This document shows, piece by piece, positions 26,475 to 36,742 of a stretch of 64,000 nucleotides of DNA. The notes beneath the pieces were generated by a model. The model did no database searches and was not told the DNA's origin. It worked only from the letters and a program-made list of their open reading frames with translations. Each line of letters opens with the position of its first letter. Position 1 is the stretch's first letter. The position numbers and the translations under genes were made by a program. The stretch is from Streptomyces caeruleatus (GTDB lineage: Bacteria; Actinomycetota; Actinomycetes; Streptomycetales; Streptomycetaceae), in assembly GCF_001514235.1 (NCBI RefSeq), contig NZ_KQ948924.1, positions 363,220 to 427,219 of the forward strand, given 5' to 3'.

Positions 26475-27487
26475 CGAGTGCCCTTCGCAGCGAACTTGTC
26501 GATCTGCTCGACATTCGTCTTGTCGACGAAGGCAGGTCCGGTCAGCACCGGCGCCTCGCCGCCGCCCATGTAGTTGCCGTTGTTCTTGTAGAGCCACAGG
26601 GAGTCGATGGCCAGGTAGCCCTGGAGGTAGGGCTGCTGGTCGACGGCGAACTCGATGTCGCCCTTGCTGATCGCTCCGGTCAGTTCCTTGTTCAGGTCGA
26701 AGGTGGCGACCTTCGCCTTGCTGCCCGACTCGTCCACGGACTGAGCGGCCGTCAGCGCGTACGGGGCGCCGAGGGCGACGACGTAGTCGATGTCGCTGTC
26801 CGTCTTGAGCTTGGCGGTGATCGTGGACTTCACGGACGGCATGTCCGTGCCGTTGACGTTCAGGGTCTCGGTCGTGCCCTCGAACGTCTTCTTCACCCCG
26901 TCACAGCGCTGGGTGAGGCCGATGTTGCCCTGCTCCTGGACGACACAGACGGCCTTCTTGGCGCCGGCCTCGTTCAGGCGCTTGCCGAGCGCCTCGCCGG
27001 CCACCGTCTCGTCCTGGCCGAAGAACTCCATCAGGCCGAGCTTCTGCCACTCGCTCACACCGGAGTTGAGGCCGACGACCGGGATGTTCGCCGCCTCCGC
27101 CTTGCTGACGACGTCCTTCAGGGCGTCCGGCTTGGCCAGGGTGATCGCGATGCCGTCGACCTTCTGGTCGATCGCGTTCTGCACCAGGTTGGCCTGGTTG
27201 CCCGCGTTCGGGTCGGCGGAGTAGATCAGCTTGATGTTGTCCTTCGCGGCGGCCGCCTCGGCGCCCTTGCGGACGATGTCCCAGAAGGTGTCACCGGGTG
27301 CCTGGTGGGTCACCAGGGCGACGGTCATACGGGGAGTGTTGGCCTTGCCCGCAGAAGCGTTTTCCCCGCCCTCCTCGGCCTGCTTGCCACCGGAGCTGCT
27401 GGAGCAGCCTGCAAGGGTCAGCGTGGCCGCGGCAGCCAAGGCCACCATGGGGGCCAGCTTGCGGGAGCGGGGGGTGTAGCGGTCCAT
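26471..27487 (-). CDS. Sugar-binding lipoprotein of ABC importer
   Basis: 338 residues. A lipoprotein signal peptide ends at TLAGC (Cys28), followed by a Ser/Gly linker and a type 1 periplasmic-binding fold (MTVALVTHQAPGDTFWDIVR; later VVGLNSGVSEW and KVATFDLNKEL). It is the first gene of the import operon, divergent from iolC, which points to inositol as ligand. Confidence 0.88.
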   Translation of the reverse strand: MDRYTPRSRKLAPMVALAAAATLTLAGCSSSSGGKQAEEGGENASAGKANTPRMTVALVTHQAPGDTFWDIVRKGAEAAAAKDNIKLIYSADPNAGNQANLVQNAIDQKVDGIAITLAKPDALKDVVSKAEAANIPVVGLNSGVSEWQKLGLMEFFGQDETVAGEALGKRLNEAGAKKAVCVVQEQGNIGLTQRCDGVKKTFEGTTETLNVNGTDMPSVKSTITAKLKTDSDIDYVVALGAPYALTAAQSVDESGSKAKVATFDLNKELTGAISKGDIEFAVDQQPYLQGYLAIDSLWLYKNNGNYMGGGEAPVLTGPAFVDKTNVEQIDKFAAKGTR

Positions 27488-27616
27488 CTTTCCAGCACCT
27501 CACTGTGCGACGGGGTGTGCGACGGGGGGAAAGGGATGATCACTGGATTCCATGGCCCGGGCCTTCGGGAAGTCCGGGTCGTGTGCCGTGGGACACGGCA
27601 CGTTCGCTGACACGGG

Positions 27617-27645
27617 ATCCAATCCCTGGATGCGCCCGCTGTCAA
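27617..27645 (-). promoter_or_regulatory. Promoter of the inositol import operon
   Basis: On the minus strand TTGACA (27645-27640) and TTGGAT (27622-27617) are 17 bp apart, a near-consensus promoter. The -35 box is part of the left arm of the 17-bp inverted repeat. Confidence 0.7.
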
Positions 27646-27706
27646 TACTTTGTTAAGACATCATTTCACGCTCAGGTCCGAATGTAAGTACAAAGTATTG
27701 ACAGCG
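27637..27706. promoter_or_regulatory. Operator: 17-bp inverted repeat between the divergent iol operons
   Basis: CGCTGTCAATACTTTGT (27637-27653) and its exact reverse complement (27690-27706) are centred 53 bp apart, about five helical turns. Each arm contains the TTGACA -35 box of one of the two divergent promoters, so a bound repressor would shut both. The GntR/UTRA protein at 34040 is the best candidate ligand-controlled repressor. The 299-bp gap 27488-27786 holds no gene. Confidence 0.8.
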
Positions 27707-27726
27707 TCGGCCTCCACGACCTACAC
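27698..27726 (+). promoter_or_regulatory. Promoter of the iolC operon
   Basis: TTGACA (27698-27703) is followed after 17-18 bp by CTACAC/TACACC (27721-27727) as -10. The -35 lies inside the right arm of the inverted repeat. The untranslated leader would be about 55 nt. Confidence 0.65.
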
Positions 27727-27786
27727 CTTGGAGGCGGCAGGCCCGATGGGACCCGCACCCCCAGTCCAGCTGTAGGAGCGTCGCGC

Positions 27787-28746
27787 ATGGCCGAGTCAGC
27801 CAAGTCCTTCGACTTGATCACGATGGGAAGGATAGGAGTCGATCTCTACCCCCTGCAGTCTGGCCTACCTCTGGCGCAGGTGGAGACGTTCGGCAAATTC
27901 CTCGGAGGCTCGGCCGCGAACGTCGCGGTGGCCGCCGCTCGGCTCGGTCGCGACACCGCCGTGCTCACGCGCACCGGCGACGACCCGTTCGGCGCGTACC
28001 TGCACGAGGCCCTGAAGGGCTTCGGCGTCGACGACCGCTGGGTGACGCCCGTCGCGGCGTACCCGACGCCGGTGACGTTCTGCGAGATCTTCCCGCCGGA
28101 CGACTTCCCGCTGTACTTCTACCGGCAGCCTAAGGCCCCTGACCTGGAGATACACTCCGACGAACTGGACTACTGGGCGATCCGCTCGGCCCGTGTCTTC
28201 TGGATCACCGGCACCGGCCTGAGCGAGGAGCCGAGCCGCTCCGCCACCCTCGCCGCCCTCAAGGCGCGCGACAAGGCAGGCACCACGGTCTTCGACCTCG
28301 ACTGGCGCCCGATGTTCTGGCGCGACCCCGAGGAGGCCCGCCCGTACTACGCCGAGGCACTGCGGCACGCCACGGTCGCCGTCGGCAACCTCGACGAGTG
28401 CGAGGTCGCCACCGGCGTCCGTGAGCCCCGCGCCTGCGCCGAGGCACTGCTGGCGGCCGGCGTGGAGCTGGCGGTCGTAAAGCAGGGCCCCAAGGGTGTG
28501 CTGGCGGTGCATCGCGACGGTACGGAGGCCGAGGTGCCGCCGGTTCCGGTCGAGGTGGCCAACGGCCTCGGCGCGGGCGACGCCTTCGGCGGCTCGCTGG
28601 TGCACGGGCTGCTGGCCGACTGGGACCTGGAGCGCGTCATGCGCCACGCCAACGCCGCCGGCGCCCTCGTCGCCTCCCGTCTGGCCTGCTCCTCCGCGAT
28701 GCCCACCGAGTCCGAGGTCGAGGACCTCCTCGCCCAGGCGTCGTGA
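27787..28746 (+). CDS. iolC: 5-dehydro-2-deoxygluconokinase (PfkB family)
   Basis: 319 residues of the ribokinase/PfkB fold: GGSAANVAVAAARLG near residue 40, FDLDWRPMFW, and the C-terminal GLGAGDAFGG with catalytic Asp near 266. In inositol catabolism it phosphorylates 2-deoxy-5-keto-gluconate. It is the first gene of the plus-strand arm of the regulon. Its stop overlaps a GTG of the next frame, but that gene probably begins later. Confidence 0.88.
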   Translation: MAESAKSFDLITMGRIGVDLYPLQSGLPLAQVETFGKFLGGSAANVAVAAARLGRDTAVLTRTGDDPFGAYLHEALKGFGVDDRWVTPVAAYPTPVTFCEIFPPDDFPLYFYRQPKAPDLEIHSDELDYWAIRSARVFWITGTGLSEEPSRSATLAALKARDKAGTTVFDLDWRPMFWRDPEEARPYYAEALRHATVAVGNLDECEVATGVREPRACAEALLAAGVELAVVKQGPKGVLAVHRDGTEAEVPPVPVEVANGLGAGDAFGGSLVHGLLADWDLERVMRHANAAGALVASRLACSSAMPTESEVEDLLAQAS

Positions 28747-28781
28747 CGGCCCACCGAGCCATCCCCGAACGGAGCTTTTCC

Positions 28782-29660
28782 TTGAGCATCAGCATTCCCG
28801 ACCTCACCGCGGTCAGAGCCCGCGACCCCGAGGCCGTCGCCGAGGCCGCCGCCCGCCGAGTGCGCCGCCCGCTGGTCGGCGACAGCGGCCGTCTGATGAT
28901 CGTGGCCGCCGACCATCCGGCCCGCGGCGCCCTGGGCGTCGGCGGCCACCGGCTCGCCATGGCCAACAGGGCCGACCTGCTGGAACGCCTCTGCATCGCG
29001 CTGTCCAGGCCCGGCGTCGACGGGGTCCTGGCCACCGCGGACATCCTGGAGGATCTGCTGCTGCTCGGCGTCCTCGACGACAAGGTTGTCATGGGCTCCA
29101 TGAACCGCGGTGGCCTGGCCGGGGCGTCCTTCGAGATGGACGACCGCTTCACCGGTCACCGCGCCGAGGACATCGCCCGGCTGCGCTTCGACGCGGGCAA
29201 GCTGCTGGTGCGCATCGACTACGACGACCCGGGCTCGCTGACCACCCTGGAGACCACGGCCCGCGCCGTCGACGACATGGCGGCGCTGCGACTCCCGCTG
29301 TTCGTCGAGCCGTTCATCTCCCGGCGGATCGACGGCCAGGTGCGCAACGACCTGTCCGCCGAGGCCGTCACCAAGTCGATCGCCATCGCGTCCGGCCTCG
29401 GCGGCACCTCGGCGTACACCTGGCTGAAACTGCCCGTCACCCATGACCCCGACGACATGGCGGAAGTTCTTGAGACGTCCACGCTCCCCGTCGTCCTGCT
29501 GGGCGGCGAGGTGGGGGGCGACCAGGAGGGCGCGTACGAGCGCTGGCGCAAGGCGCTCAGGCTCCCCACCGTCCAGGGCATGGTCGTCGGCCGCTCGCTG
29601 CTCTACCCGGCCGAGGGCAGCGTGGAGACGGCGGTGGACACGGCCGTCGGCCTGTTGTGA
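28782..29660 (+). CDS. Cgl0159-type TIM-barrel aldolase-like protein of the iol operon
   Basis: A (beta/alpha)8 protein of 292 residues in the position where the 2-deoxy-5-keto-gluconate-6-phosphate aldolase is expected. Visible segments include RLMIVAADHPARGALGVGG, MGSMNRGGLAG, KLLVRIDYDDP and TWLKLPVTHDP; the Lys in WLKLPV could be a Schiff-base lysine. TTG 28782 has GGAG seven bases upstream and gives the family-like start SISIPDLTAVRARDP; the alternative GTG 28743 overlaps iolC and adds 13 residues. That it performs the IolJ reaction is an inference from context. It lacks the IolJ/FbaA class II signature. Confidence 0.7.
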   Translation: MSISIPDLTAVRARDPEAVAEAAARRVRRPLVGDSGRLMIVAADHPARGALGVGGHRLAMANRADLLERLCIALSRPGVDGVLATADILEDLLLLGVLDDKVVMGSMNRGGLAGASFEMDDRFTGHRAEDIARLRFDAGKLLVRIDYDDPGSLTTLETTARAVDDMAALRLPLFVEPFISRRIDGQVRNDLSAEAVTKSIAIASGLGGTSAYTWLKLPVTHDPDDMAEVLETSTLPVVLLGGEVGGDQEGAYERWRKALRLPTVQGMVVGRSLLYPAEGSVETAVDTAVGLL

Positions 29661-29685
29661 CCGGATTGCGAGGCGGAGAGAGACG

Positions 29686-30573
29686 ATGACGTATCACCTT
29701 CCCGCGGGAAAGGCGCTCGGCGGCCCCTACGTCGTGGACGTCACGCCCGAGAAGGCCGGCTGGGGCTACTCCAGCCTGAAGGTCCTGGAGCTGCCGCCGG
29801 GTGGCGCGCACAGCTTCGAGACCGGCGACAGCGAGTGGATCGTGCTGTCCCTGAACGGCGGCTGCACGGTCGAGGCGACGGACGACTTCGGCCATGACAC
29901 CTTCCGCATCACCGGCCGGGACAGCGTGTTCAGCGGCGTCAGCGACTTCGCCTATGTCCCGCGCGACGCCCGAGCGACCGTCTCCTCCGCCGACGGCGGC
30001 CGGTTCGCGCTGACCGGCGCACGCTGCACCCGGCGACTTCCCGCCCGCTACGGCCCGGCCTCCTCGGTGCCGGTGGAACTGCGCGGCACCGGCAACAGCA
30101 GCCGCCAGGTGAACAACTTCGGCGCGGCCGGCGTCTTCGAATGCGACAAGCTCATCGCGGTCGAGGTCATCACGCCGGGCGGCAACTGGTCGTCGTTCCC
30201 GCCGCACAAGCACGACGAGCACCGGCCCGGCGAGGAGTCGGTGCTGGAGGAGATCTACTACTTCGAGTTCGCCGACCACGAGGGCACCCCCGGCCTCGGC
30301 TACCAGCGCGTCTCCCCATCCGGACACGGTCACAACACCGACGTCCTGGCGGAGGTGCGCGGCGGCGACGTCGTACTGATCCCCGACGGCTGGCACGGGC
30401 CCTCGATGGCGGTGCCCGGCCACCACATGTACTACCTCAACGTCATGGCGGGCCCCGAGGCCGAGCGCGCCTGGCTGATCTGCGACCACCCCGACCACGC
30501 CTGGATCCGCGGCACCTGGCCGGACCAGCCCGTCGACCCCCGTCTGCCCCTCTACACCGCTCCGTCCCAGTGA
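29686..30573 (+). CDS. iolB: 5-deoxy-glucuronate isomerase
   Basis: 295 residues, bicupin of the IolB family. Metal ligands are visible in the second cupin: PPHKHDEH, a Glu-rich VLEEIYYFEF and a distal His in HGPSMAVPGHHMYY. It converts 5-deoxy-glucuronate to 2-deoxy-5-keto-gluconate. ATG 29686 has GGAGAGAGA upstream. It lies 25 bp after the aldolase-like gene and 8 bp before iolD. Confidence 0.92.
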   Translation: MTYHLPAGKALGGPYVVDVTPEKAGWGYSSLKVLELPPGGAHSFETGDSEWIVLSLNGGCTVEATDDFGHDTFRITGRDSVFSGVSDFAYVPRDARATVSSADGGRFALTGARCTRRLPARYGPASSVPVELRGTGNSSRQVNNFGAAGVFECDKLIAVEVITPGGNWSSFPPHKHDEHRPGEESVLEEIYYFEFADHEGTPGLGYQRVSPSGHGHNTDVLAEVRGGDVVLIPDGWHGPSMAVPGHHMYYLNVMAGPEAERAWLICDHPDHAWIRGTWPDQPVDPRLPLYTAPSQ

Positions 30574-30581
30574 GGTCCCCG

Positions 30582-32459
30582 ATGAGCCCATCCACCGTCC
30601 GTCTGACCGTCGCCCAGGCGCTGGTGCGGTTCCTGTCCGTCCAGTACACCGAGCGCGACGGCGTACGGCACCGGCTGGTCGCCGGCACCTGGGGCATCTT
30701 CGGCCACGGCAACGTGGCCGGCATCGGTCAGGCCCTCCTCCAGGCGGGCGAGGACGTCATGCCGTACCACCAGGGCCGCAACGAGCAGTCCATGGTGCAC
30801 GCGGCCGTCGGCTACGCCCGGCAGCTCAACCGCCTGTCCGCACAGGCCGTGACGACGTCGATCGGCCCGGGCGCGACGAACCTGGTCACCGGTGCCGCGC
30901 TCGCCACCATCAACCGCCTGCCGGTCCTGCTGCTGCCCGGCGACTACTTCGCCTCGCACGCCCCGGACCCGCTGCTCCAGCAGCTGGAGCACCCGACCGA
31001 GGCGGACGTTTCGGTCAACGACACCCTGCGCCCGGTGTCGAAGTACTTCGACCGGATCACCCGCCCCGAGGCCCTCATCCCGTCCGCGCTGAACGCCATG
31101 CGCGTGCTCGCCGACCCGGCCGAGACCGGCGCGGTGACCCTGGCCCTCCCCCAGGACGTGCAGGCGGAGGCGTACGACTGGCCGCAGGAGTTCTTCGCCG
31201 AGCGCGTCTGGTACGTACGGCGTCCCGCGCCCGACCCGGTGGAGCTGACGGCGGCCGTCGAGGCGATCCGGGCCGCCGAGCGCCCGCTGATCGTCGCGGG
31301 CGGCGGCGTCCACCACAGCGAGGCCGAGGCGGCCCTGAAGGCCTTCGTCGAGGCCACCGGCATCCCGGTCTCCTCCACCCAGGCCGGCAAGGGCTCGCTG
31401 CGGTACGACCACCCGTGCGACCTCGGCGGCATCGGCCACACCGGCACCTCGGTCAGCGACGACATCGCGCGCGCCGCCGACCTGGTGATCGGCGTGGGCA
31501 CCAGATACACCGACTTCACCACCGCCTCCGGCACGCTCTTCCAGAACCCGGACGTGCGGTTCCTGAACCTCAACATCACCGGCTTCGACGCGCACAAGCT
31601 GGCCGCGCGGACGCTGGTCTGCGACGCCCGGGCGGGGCTCACTGCCCTGACGGAGGCGCTCTCCGGCCACCGTGTCGATGCCGCGTACGAGGCCGACTAC
31701 CGCACCGGCAAGGAGCGTTGGGACGCGGTCGTCGAGGGCGCCTACCGCGCCGACGACGAGAGCGCCGTACCCACGCAGACCCAGGTGCTCGGCGCGCTGG
31801 ACGCGGTCGTCGGTGACGACGACGTGGTGATCAACGCCGCCGGTTCGCTCCCGGGCGACCTGCACAAGCTGTGGCGGTCGCGCTCGCCGCGCCAGTACCA
31901 CCTGGAGTACGGCTACTCCTGCATGGGCTACGAGATCCCGGCCGGGATCGGCATCCAGCAGGCCGCGCCGGACGTCGCCGTGTGGTCGCTGGTCGGTGAC
32001 GGCACCTATCTGATGATGCCGACGGAGATCGTGACCGCGGTCCAGGAGGGACTGCCGGTCAACATCGTCCTGATCCAGAACCACGGCTACGCCTCCATCG
32101 GCGGGCTGTCGAAGGAGGTCGGCGGCGAGCGCTTCGGCACCGACTACCGCTACCGCGCCGCCGACGGCACCTTCACCGGCGCCCCGCTCCCCGTCGACCT
32201 CGCCGCCAACGCGGCCAGCCTCGGCATGGACGTCCTGCGCGCGAAGACGGTGGGCGAACTGCGCCAGGCGCTGGCCACCGCCCGTGCCTCGGACCGGCCG
32301 ACCTGCGTGTACGTCGAGACCGACGTCACGAACCCGACCGCGCCGGGCGCCGAGGCATGGTGGGACGTGCCCGTGGCCGAGGTCGCGTCCCGCGAGGCCG
32401 CCGTCGAAGCCCGCGCACGGTACGACCAGCATGTCGCCGACCGTCGCCACCACCTCTGA
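30582..32459 (+). CDS. iolD: 3D-(3,5/4)-trihydroxycyclohexane-1,2-dione hydrolase
   Basis: 625 residues, thiamin-diphosphate enzyme with the three-domain layout: pyrimidine-binding domain with catalytic Glu in HQGRNEQSMVHAA, central domain, and PP domain with the GDG...N motif (SLVGDGTYLMMPTEI through IQNHGY). It opens the cyclohexane-dione ring of the inositol pathway to 5-deoxy-glucuronate. It forms a tight operon between iolB and iolA. Confidence 0.93.
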   Translation: MSPSTVRLTVAQALVRFLSVQYTERDGVRHRLVAGTWGIFGHGNVAGIGQALLQAGEDVMPYHQGRNEQSMVHAAVGYARQLNRLSAQAVTTSIGPGATNLVTGAALATINRLPVLLLPGDYFASHAPDPLLQQLEHPTEADVSVNDTLRPVSKYFDRITRPEALIPSALNAMRVLADPAETGAVTLALPQDVQAEAYDWPQEFFAERVWYVRRPAPDPVELTAAVEAIRAAERPLIVAGGGVHHSEAEAALKAFVEATGIPVSSTQAGKGSLRYDHPCDLGGIGHTGTSVSDDIARAADLVIGVGTRYTDFTTASGTLFQNPDVRFLNLNITGFDAHKLAARTLVCDARAGLTALTEALSGHRVDAAYEADYRTGKERWDAVVEGAYRADDESAVPTQTQVLGALDAVVGDDDVVINAAGSLPGDLHKLWRSRSPRQYHLEYGYSCMGYEIPAGIGIQQAAPDVAVWSLVGDGTYLMMPTEIVTAVQEGLPVNIVLIQNHGYASIGGLSKEVGGERFGTDYRYRAADGTFTGAPLPVDLAANAASLGMDVLRAKTVGELRQALATARASDRPTCVYVETDVTNPTAPGAEAWWDVPVAEVASREAAVEARARYDQHVADRRHHL

Positions 32460-32523
32460 ACCGCCGGCGAACAACTCGCACCCGACCCGCACCCGACCCG
32501 CGTTTGAAAGGCCCTTTCGCACC

Positions 32524-34017
<1,494 letters not shown>

Positions 34018-34039
34018 CCCTGACAGGGAGGTTCGTCCC

Positions 34040-34825
34040 ATGGCGAAGGCCCGCGGTTCCACCCGTGCCGGATCCGGCTCCGCGCTGGACTCGCTGGACT
34101 TCGCCCTGGACCGGGGCAGTCCCGTGCCGCTGTACTACCAGCTCGCCCAGCAGCTGGAGTCGGCGATCGAGCACGGGGTCCTCGCCCCGGGCAACCTCCT
34201 GGGCAACGAGGTCGACCTGTCGGTGCGGCTGGGCCTGTCCCGGCCCACCGTCCGGCAGGCCATCCAGTCCCTCGTGGACAAGGGGCTGCTGGTCCGGCGG
34301 CGCGGGGTGGGCACCCAGGTGGTGCACAGCCAGGTGAAGCGCCCGCTGGAGCTCAGCAGCCTCTACGACGACCTGGAGGCGGCCGGGCAGGGCCCGACCA
34401 CCGAGGTCGTCCGCAACGAACGGGTCCCGGCGACCGCCGACGTCGCCGCAGCGCTCGGCATCGCCGAGGGCAGCGAGGTCACCCTGCTGGAGCGGCTGCG
34501 CTGCACCCACGGCCAGCCCGTGGCCATCCTCTGCAACTACCTGCCCGCGAGCCTGCTCGACCTCGACACCGCCCGGCTGGAGTCGACCGGCCTCTACCGG
34601 ATGATGCGCGCGGTCGGCATCACCCTGCACAGCGCCCGCCAGACCGTCGGCGCCCGCTGCGCCACCGCCGAGGAGGCCGGGCGGCTCGACGAGAAGGAGG
34701 GCGCGGCCCTGCTGACCATGCAGCGCACGGCGTACGACGACACGGGCCGGCCGGTCGAGTACGGGACGCACATCTACCGCGCGTCCCGGTACGCGTTCGA
34801 CTTCCAGCTGCTGGTCAGGCCTTGA
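34040..34825 (+). CDS. GntR-family regulator with UTRA domain (iol repressor candidate)
   Basis: 261 residues: winged helix at about 28-95 (NEVDLSVRLGLSRPTVRQAI) and a chorismate-lyase-like UTRA effector domain at 115-255. It is the last gene of the iolC operon, 22 bp after iolA, and so a good candidate for the repressor acting on the 17-bp inverted repeat at 27637-27706. Its end overlaps the convergent DUF427 gene by 11 bp. Confidence 0.87.
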   Translation: MAKARGSTRAGSGSALDSLDFALDRGSPVPLYYQLAQQLESAIEHGVLAPGNLLGNEVDLSVRLGLSRPTVRQAIQSLVDKGLLVRRRGVGTQVVHSQVKRPLELSSLYDDLEAAGQGPTTEVVRNERVPATADVAAALGIAEGSEVTLLERLRCTHGQPVAILCNYLPASLLDLDTARLESTGLYRMMRAVGITLHSARQTVGARCATAEEAGRLDEKEGAALLTMQRTAYDDTGRPVEYGTHIYRASRYAFDFQLLVRP

Positions 34826-35618
34826 GGCTCGCGGTGAACGGCGTGACCGGCCGCTCCAGGCGCTCCCCGTCCACGGTGATCTCCACGGCCTCGTTGTAGA
34901 AGGCGACGAGCTCCTTGACGGGGGCCACCGCGGCCAGCGGTTCGGCGTAGCTCCAGAGGATGTTCCGCGGGACCTCGCCGTCGCCGCGCCAGTTCCAGTA
35001 CTGGGCCGTGCCCTTGTACGGGCAGCCGGTGTGGTGGTCGGTGGGTTCGAAGAGGTCGAGGCGGACGTCCTCCCGGGGCATGTAGTACCGCGTCGGCAGC
35101 CCCGTCTCGAAGAGCAGTACCGGGCGGAGGGTGTCCGCGACGACGGTGCCCTCGATCTCGACCTGGACATGACGGCTGCTGGGCATGGCGTCCACCCGTT
35201 TGTGCGGGTCGCGCGGATGGACGAAGATCTCTTCCTCCTCCTCGAACCAGTGGTCGAGGCCGCTCCCCCAGCGCCGGAACCATTCGAAGGAGACGTGCCC
35301 GGCGAGTTCGTCGACGGGGAAGGTCCACGCCGCGTTCGCCACCAGCTCTCCGTCGACTTCCAGGTCGTAGAAGACCTGCGACCCCGTATGCCTGCCCGGC
35401 GTCGGGTTCCCGGCCGGGCGGAGGAGGTCGGTGCGGACCTCGTCACGCGGGAACGTGTAGCAGGGCACGGGCAGGTCGGGTTCCCAGACCAGGACGGGGT
35501 GCCGGCTGTCGACGACGGTGACCTCGCCCTTGCGGCCCCGTACCCAGCGCTCGCTGGGTTCCCACAGGAGGCCTTCGGGGGTCGTACGGACATTGCGCTC
35601 GTTGGGGAACAGAGGCAT
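34815..35618 (-). CDS. DUF427 tandem-domain protein
   Basis: 267 residues with two DUF427 repeats (about 25-120 and 150-245), each with a V-Y-D-L or Y-W-N-W beta core: VFYDLEVDGELVANAAWTFP and AQYWNWRGDGEVPRNILWSY. The family is common in actinobacteria and of unknown function. The start MPLFPNERNVRTTPEG with GGAGAG upstream is well supported. The last codons overlap the regulator gene on the other strand. Confidence 0.85.
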   Translation of the reverse strand: MPLFPNERNVRTTPEGLLWEPSERWVRGRKGEVTVVDSRHPVLVWEPDLPVPCYTFPRDEVRTDLLRPAGNPTPGRHTGSQVFYDLEVDGELVANAAWTFPVDELAGHVSFEWFRRWGSGLDHWFEEEEEIFVHPRDPHKRVDAMPSSRHVQVEIEGTVVADTLRPVLLFETGLPTRYYMPREDVRLDLFEPTDHHTGCPYKGTAQYWNWRGDGEVPRNILWSYAEPLAAVAPVKELVAFYNEAVEITVDGERLERPVTPFTASLKA

Positions 35619-35664
35619 GGCCCACTCTCCTTCGGCTCCTCTTCGGAGCGTACTCCGGCCGTGG

Positions 35665-36648
35665 TCAGTGGGCCGCGTCGAGCCGGGCGCGCTGGTCGGC
35701 GGTGAGCTCCAGGTCCACGGCGGCCAGGCTCTCCTCCAGCTGGGCCACGGAGGAGGCGCCGACCAGCGGGAGGATCGGCAGCTCGGCGCCGATCTGCCAG
35801 GCCAGGACGACCTGGTTGACGGTGGCGCCGGTCTCCCGGGCGACCTCGTGCAGGACCTTGAGGCGGGCGGGGGTGCCGGGGTGGTCGAAGTCCGCCGGCA
35901 GCCTGTCCGGGTGGGTGTACGCGCCCTTCAGCAGCGGCGAGTAGGCGACCAGGGCCAGTCCGGGCTCGGCGCGCAGATAGCCGAGCAGGTCGGGGCCGGC
36001 GTGGCCGAGGCTGCCGTCGGGGAACAGGCCGTCGGGGACGTCGAGGCGGGGCCGCAGATGGCTGTGGGCGTACTGGAGCACCTCGTAGCCGGGCAGTCCG
36101 GCCGCGGCGGCCAGGGCGCGGGCGCGCTCCACCCGCCACATCGCGTGGTTGCTGACGCCGAGGAGACCGACCGTGCCCTCGGCGACCAGTTCGGCGAACC
36201 CCTCGACGGTCTCCTTCAGGGGTACCCGCTGGTCCTCGATGTGGGCGTAGAGCAGGTCCAGCTTCGCCACGCCGAGCCGGTCGCGGCTGCGCTCGGCGGA
36301 CTCGCGGATCACCTTCGCCGAGAGGCCCTCCGCGTTGTCGACGTAACCGGTGCCGGGGGCCAGGGGGCGGGCGCCGAGCTTGGTGGCGATGACGATCCCG
36401 TCGCCGACGCCGCGGCTGCGGCGCCAGCGGCCGAGCAGTTCCTCGCTCTGTCCGCCCTGGCCGCCGTCCTCCCAGAAGGCGTAGTTGTCGGACGTGTCGA
36501 TGAAGGTCCCGCCGGCCTCGACGTAGCGGTCGAGTACGGCGAAGGAGGTCTCCTCGTCGGTCCGGGAGCCGAACAGCATGGCGCCGAGGGCGAGGACGCT
36601 GACCTCGCGGCGGGTGTTCGGGGCCGTGCCGATGGTGCGGTACTTCAT
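35665..36648 (-). CDS. Aldo/keto reductase
   Basis: 327 residues, TIM-barrel AKR: catalytic tetrad Asp in FIDTSDNY, Tyr in DNYAFW, Lys in ATKLGARP and His in LLYAHIEDQ; the end (VGASSVAQLEESLAAVDLEL) carries the NADP phosphate-binding region. ATG 36648 has GGGAGG ten bases upstream and starts at the family N terminus MKYRTIG. It is probably a monocistronic stress-type reductase; the substrate is unknown. Confidence 0.88.
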   Translation of the reverse strand: MKYRTIGTAPNTRREVSVLALGAMLFGSRTDEETSFAVLDRYVEAGGTFIDTSDNYAFWEDGGQGGQSEELLGRWRRSRGVGDGIVIATKLGARPLAPGTGYVDNAEGLSAKVIRESAERSRDRLGVAKLDLLYAHIEDQRVPLKETVEGFAELVAEGTVGLLGVSNHAMWRVERARALAAAAGLPGYEVLQYAHSHLRPRLDVPDGLFPDGSLGHAGPDLLGYLRAEPGLALVAYSPLLKGAYTHPDRLPADFDHPGTPARLKVLHEVARETGATVNQVVLAWQIGAELPILPLVGASSVAQLEESLAAVDLELTADQRARLDAAH

Positions 36649-36657
36649 GGTGAACGC

Positions 36658-36696
36658 CTCCCGTTCGTGCGCCCGCCTTCGGGGCACGAACGGGAG
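36658..36696. promoter_or_regulatory. 13-bp inverted repeat and CTTGAAG pair upstream of the aldo/keto reductase gene
   Basis: CTCCCGTTCGTGC (36658-36670) and its exact reverse complement (36684-36696) lie directly before the reductase start, followed upstream (minus strand) by two CTTGAAG boxes 11 bp apart next to a TTGACT -35. The hairpin could end the upstream NUDIX transcript or bind a regulator. The CTTGAAG pair in the spacer is a layout often seen at MerR-type promoters. Confidence 0.45.
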
Positions 36697-36742
36697 TCTT
36701 CATCTTCAAGCGCACTTCAAGTCAAGGGAGTTCGCGGCGCAA

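Noticed and set aside
29443..29685. Longer N terminus for iolB
   Set aside because: The open frame upstream of ATG 29686 is antifamily, Arg/Pro-rich and lies inside the preceding gene; the ATG with its ribosome site begins the normal IolB fold.
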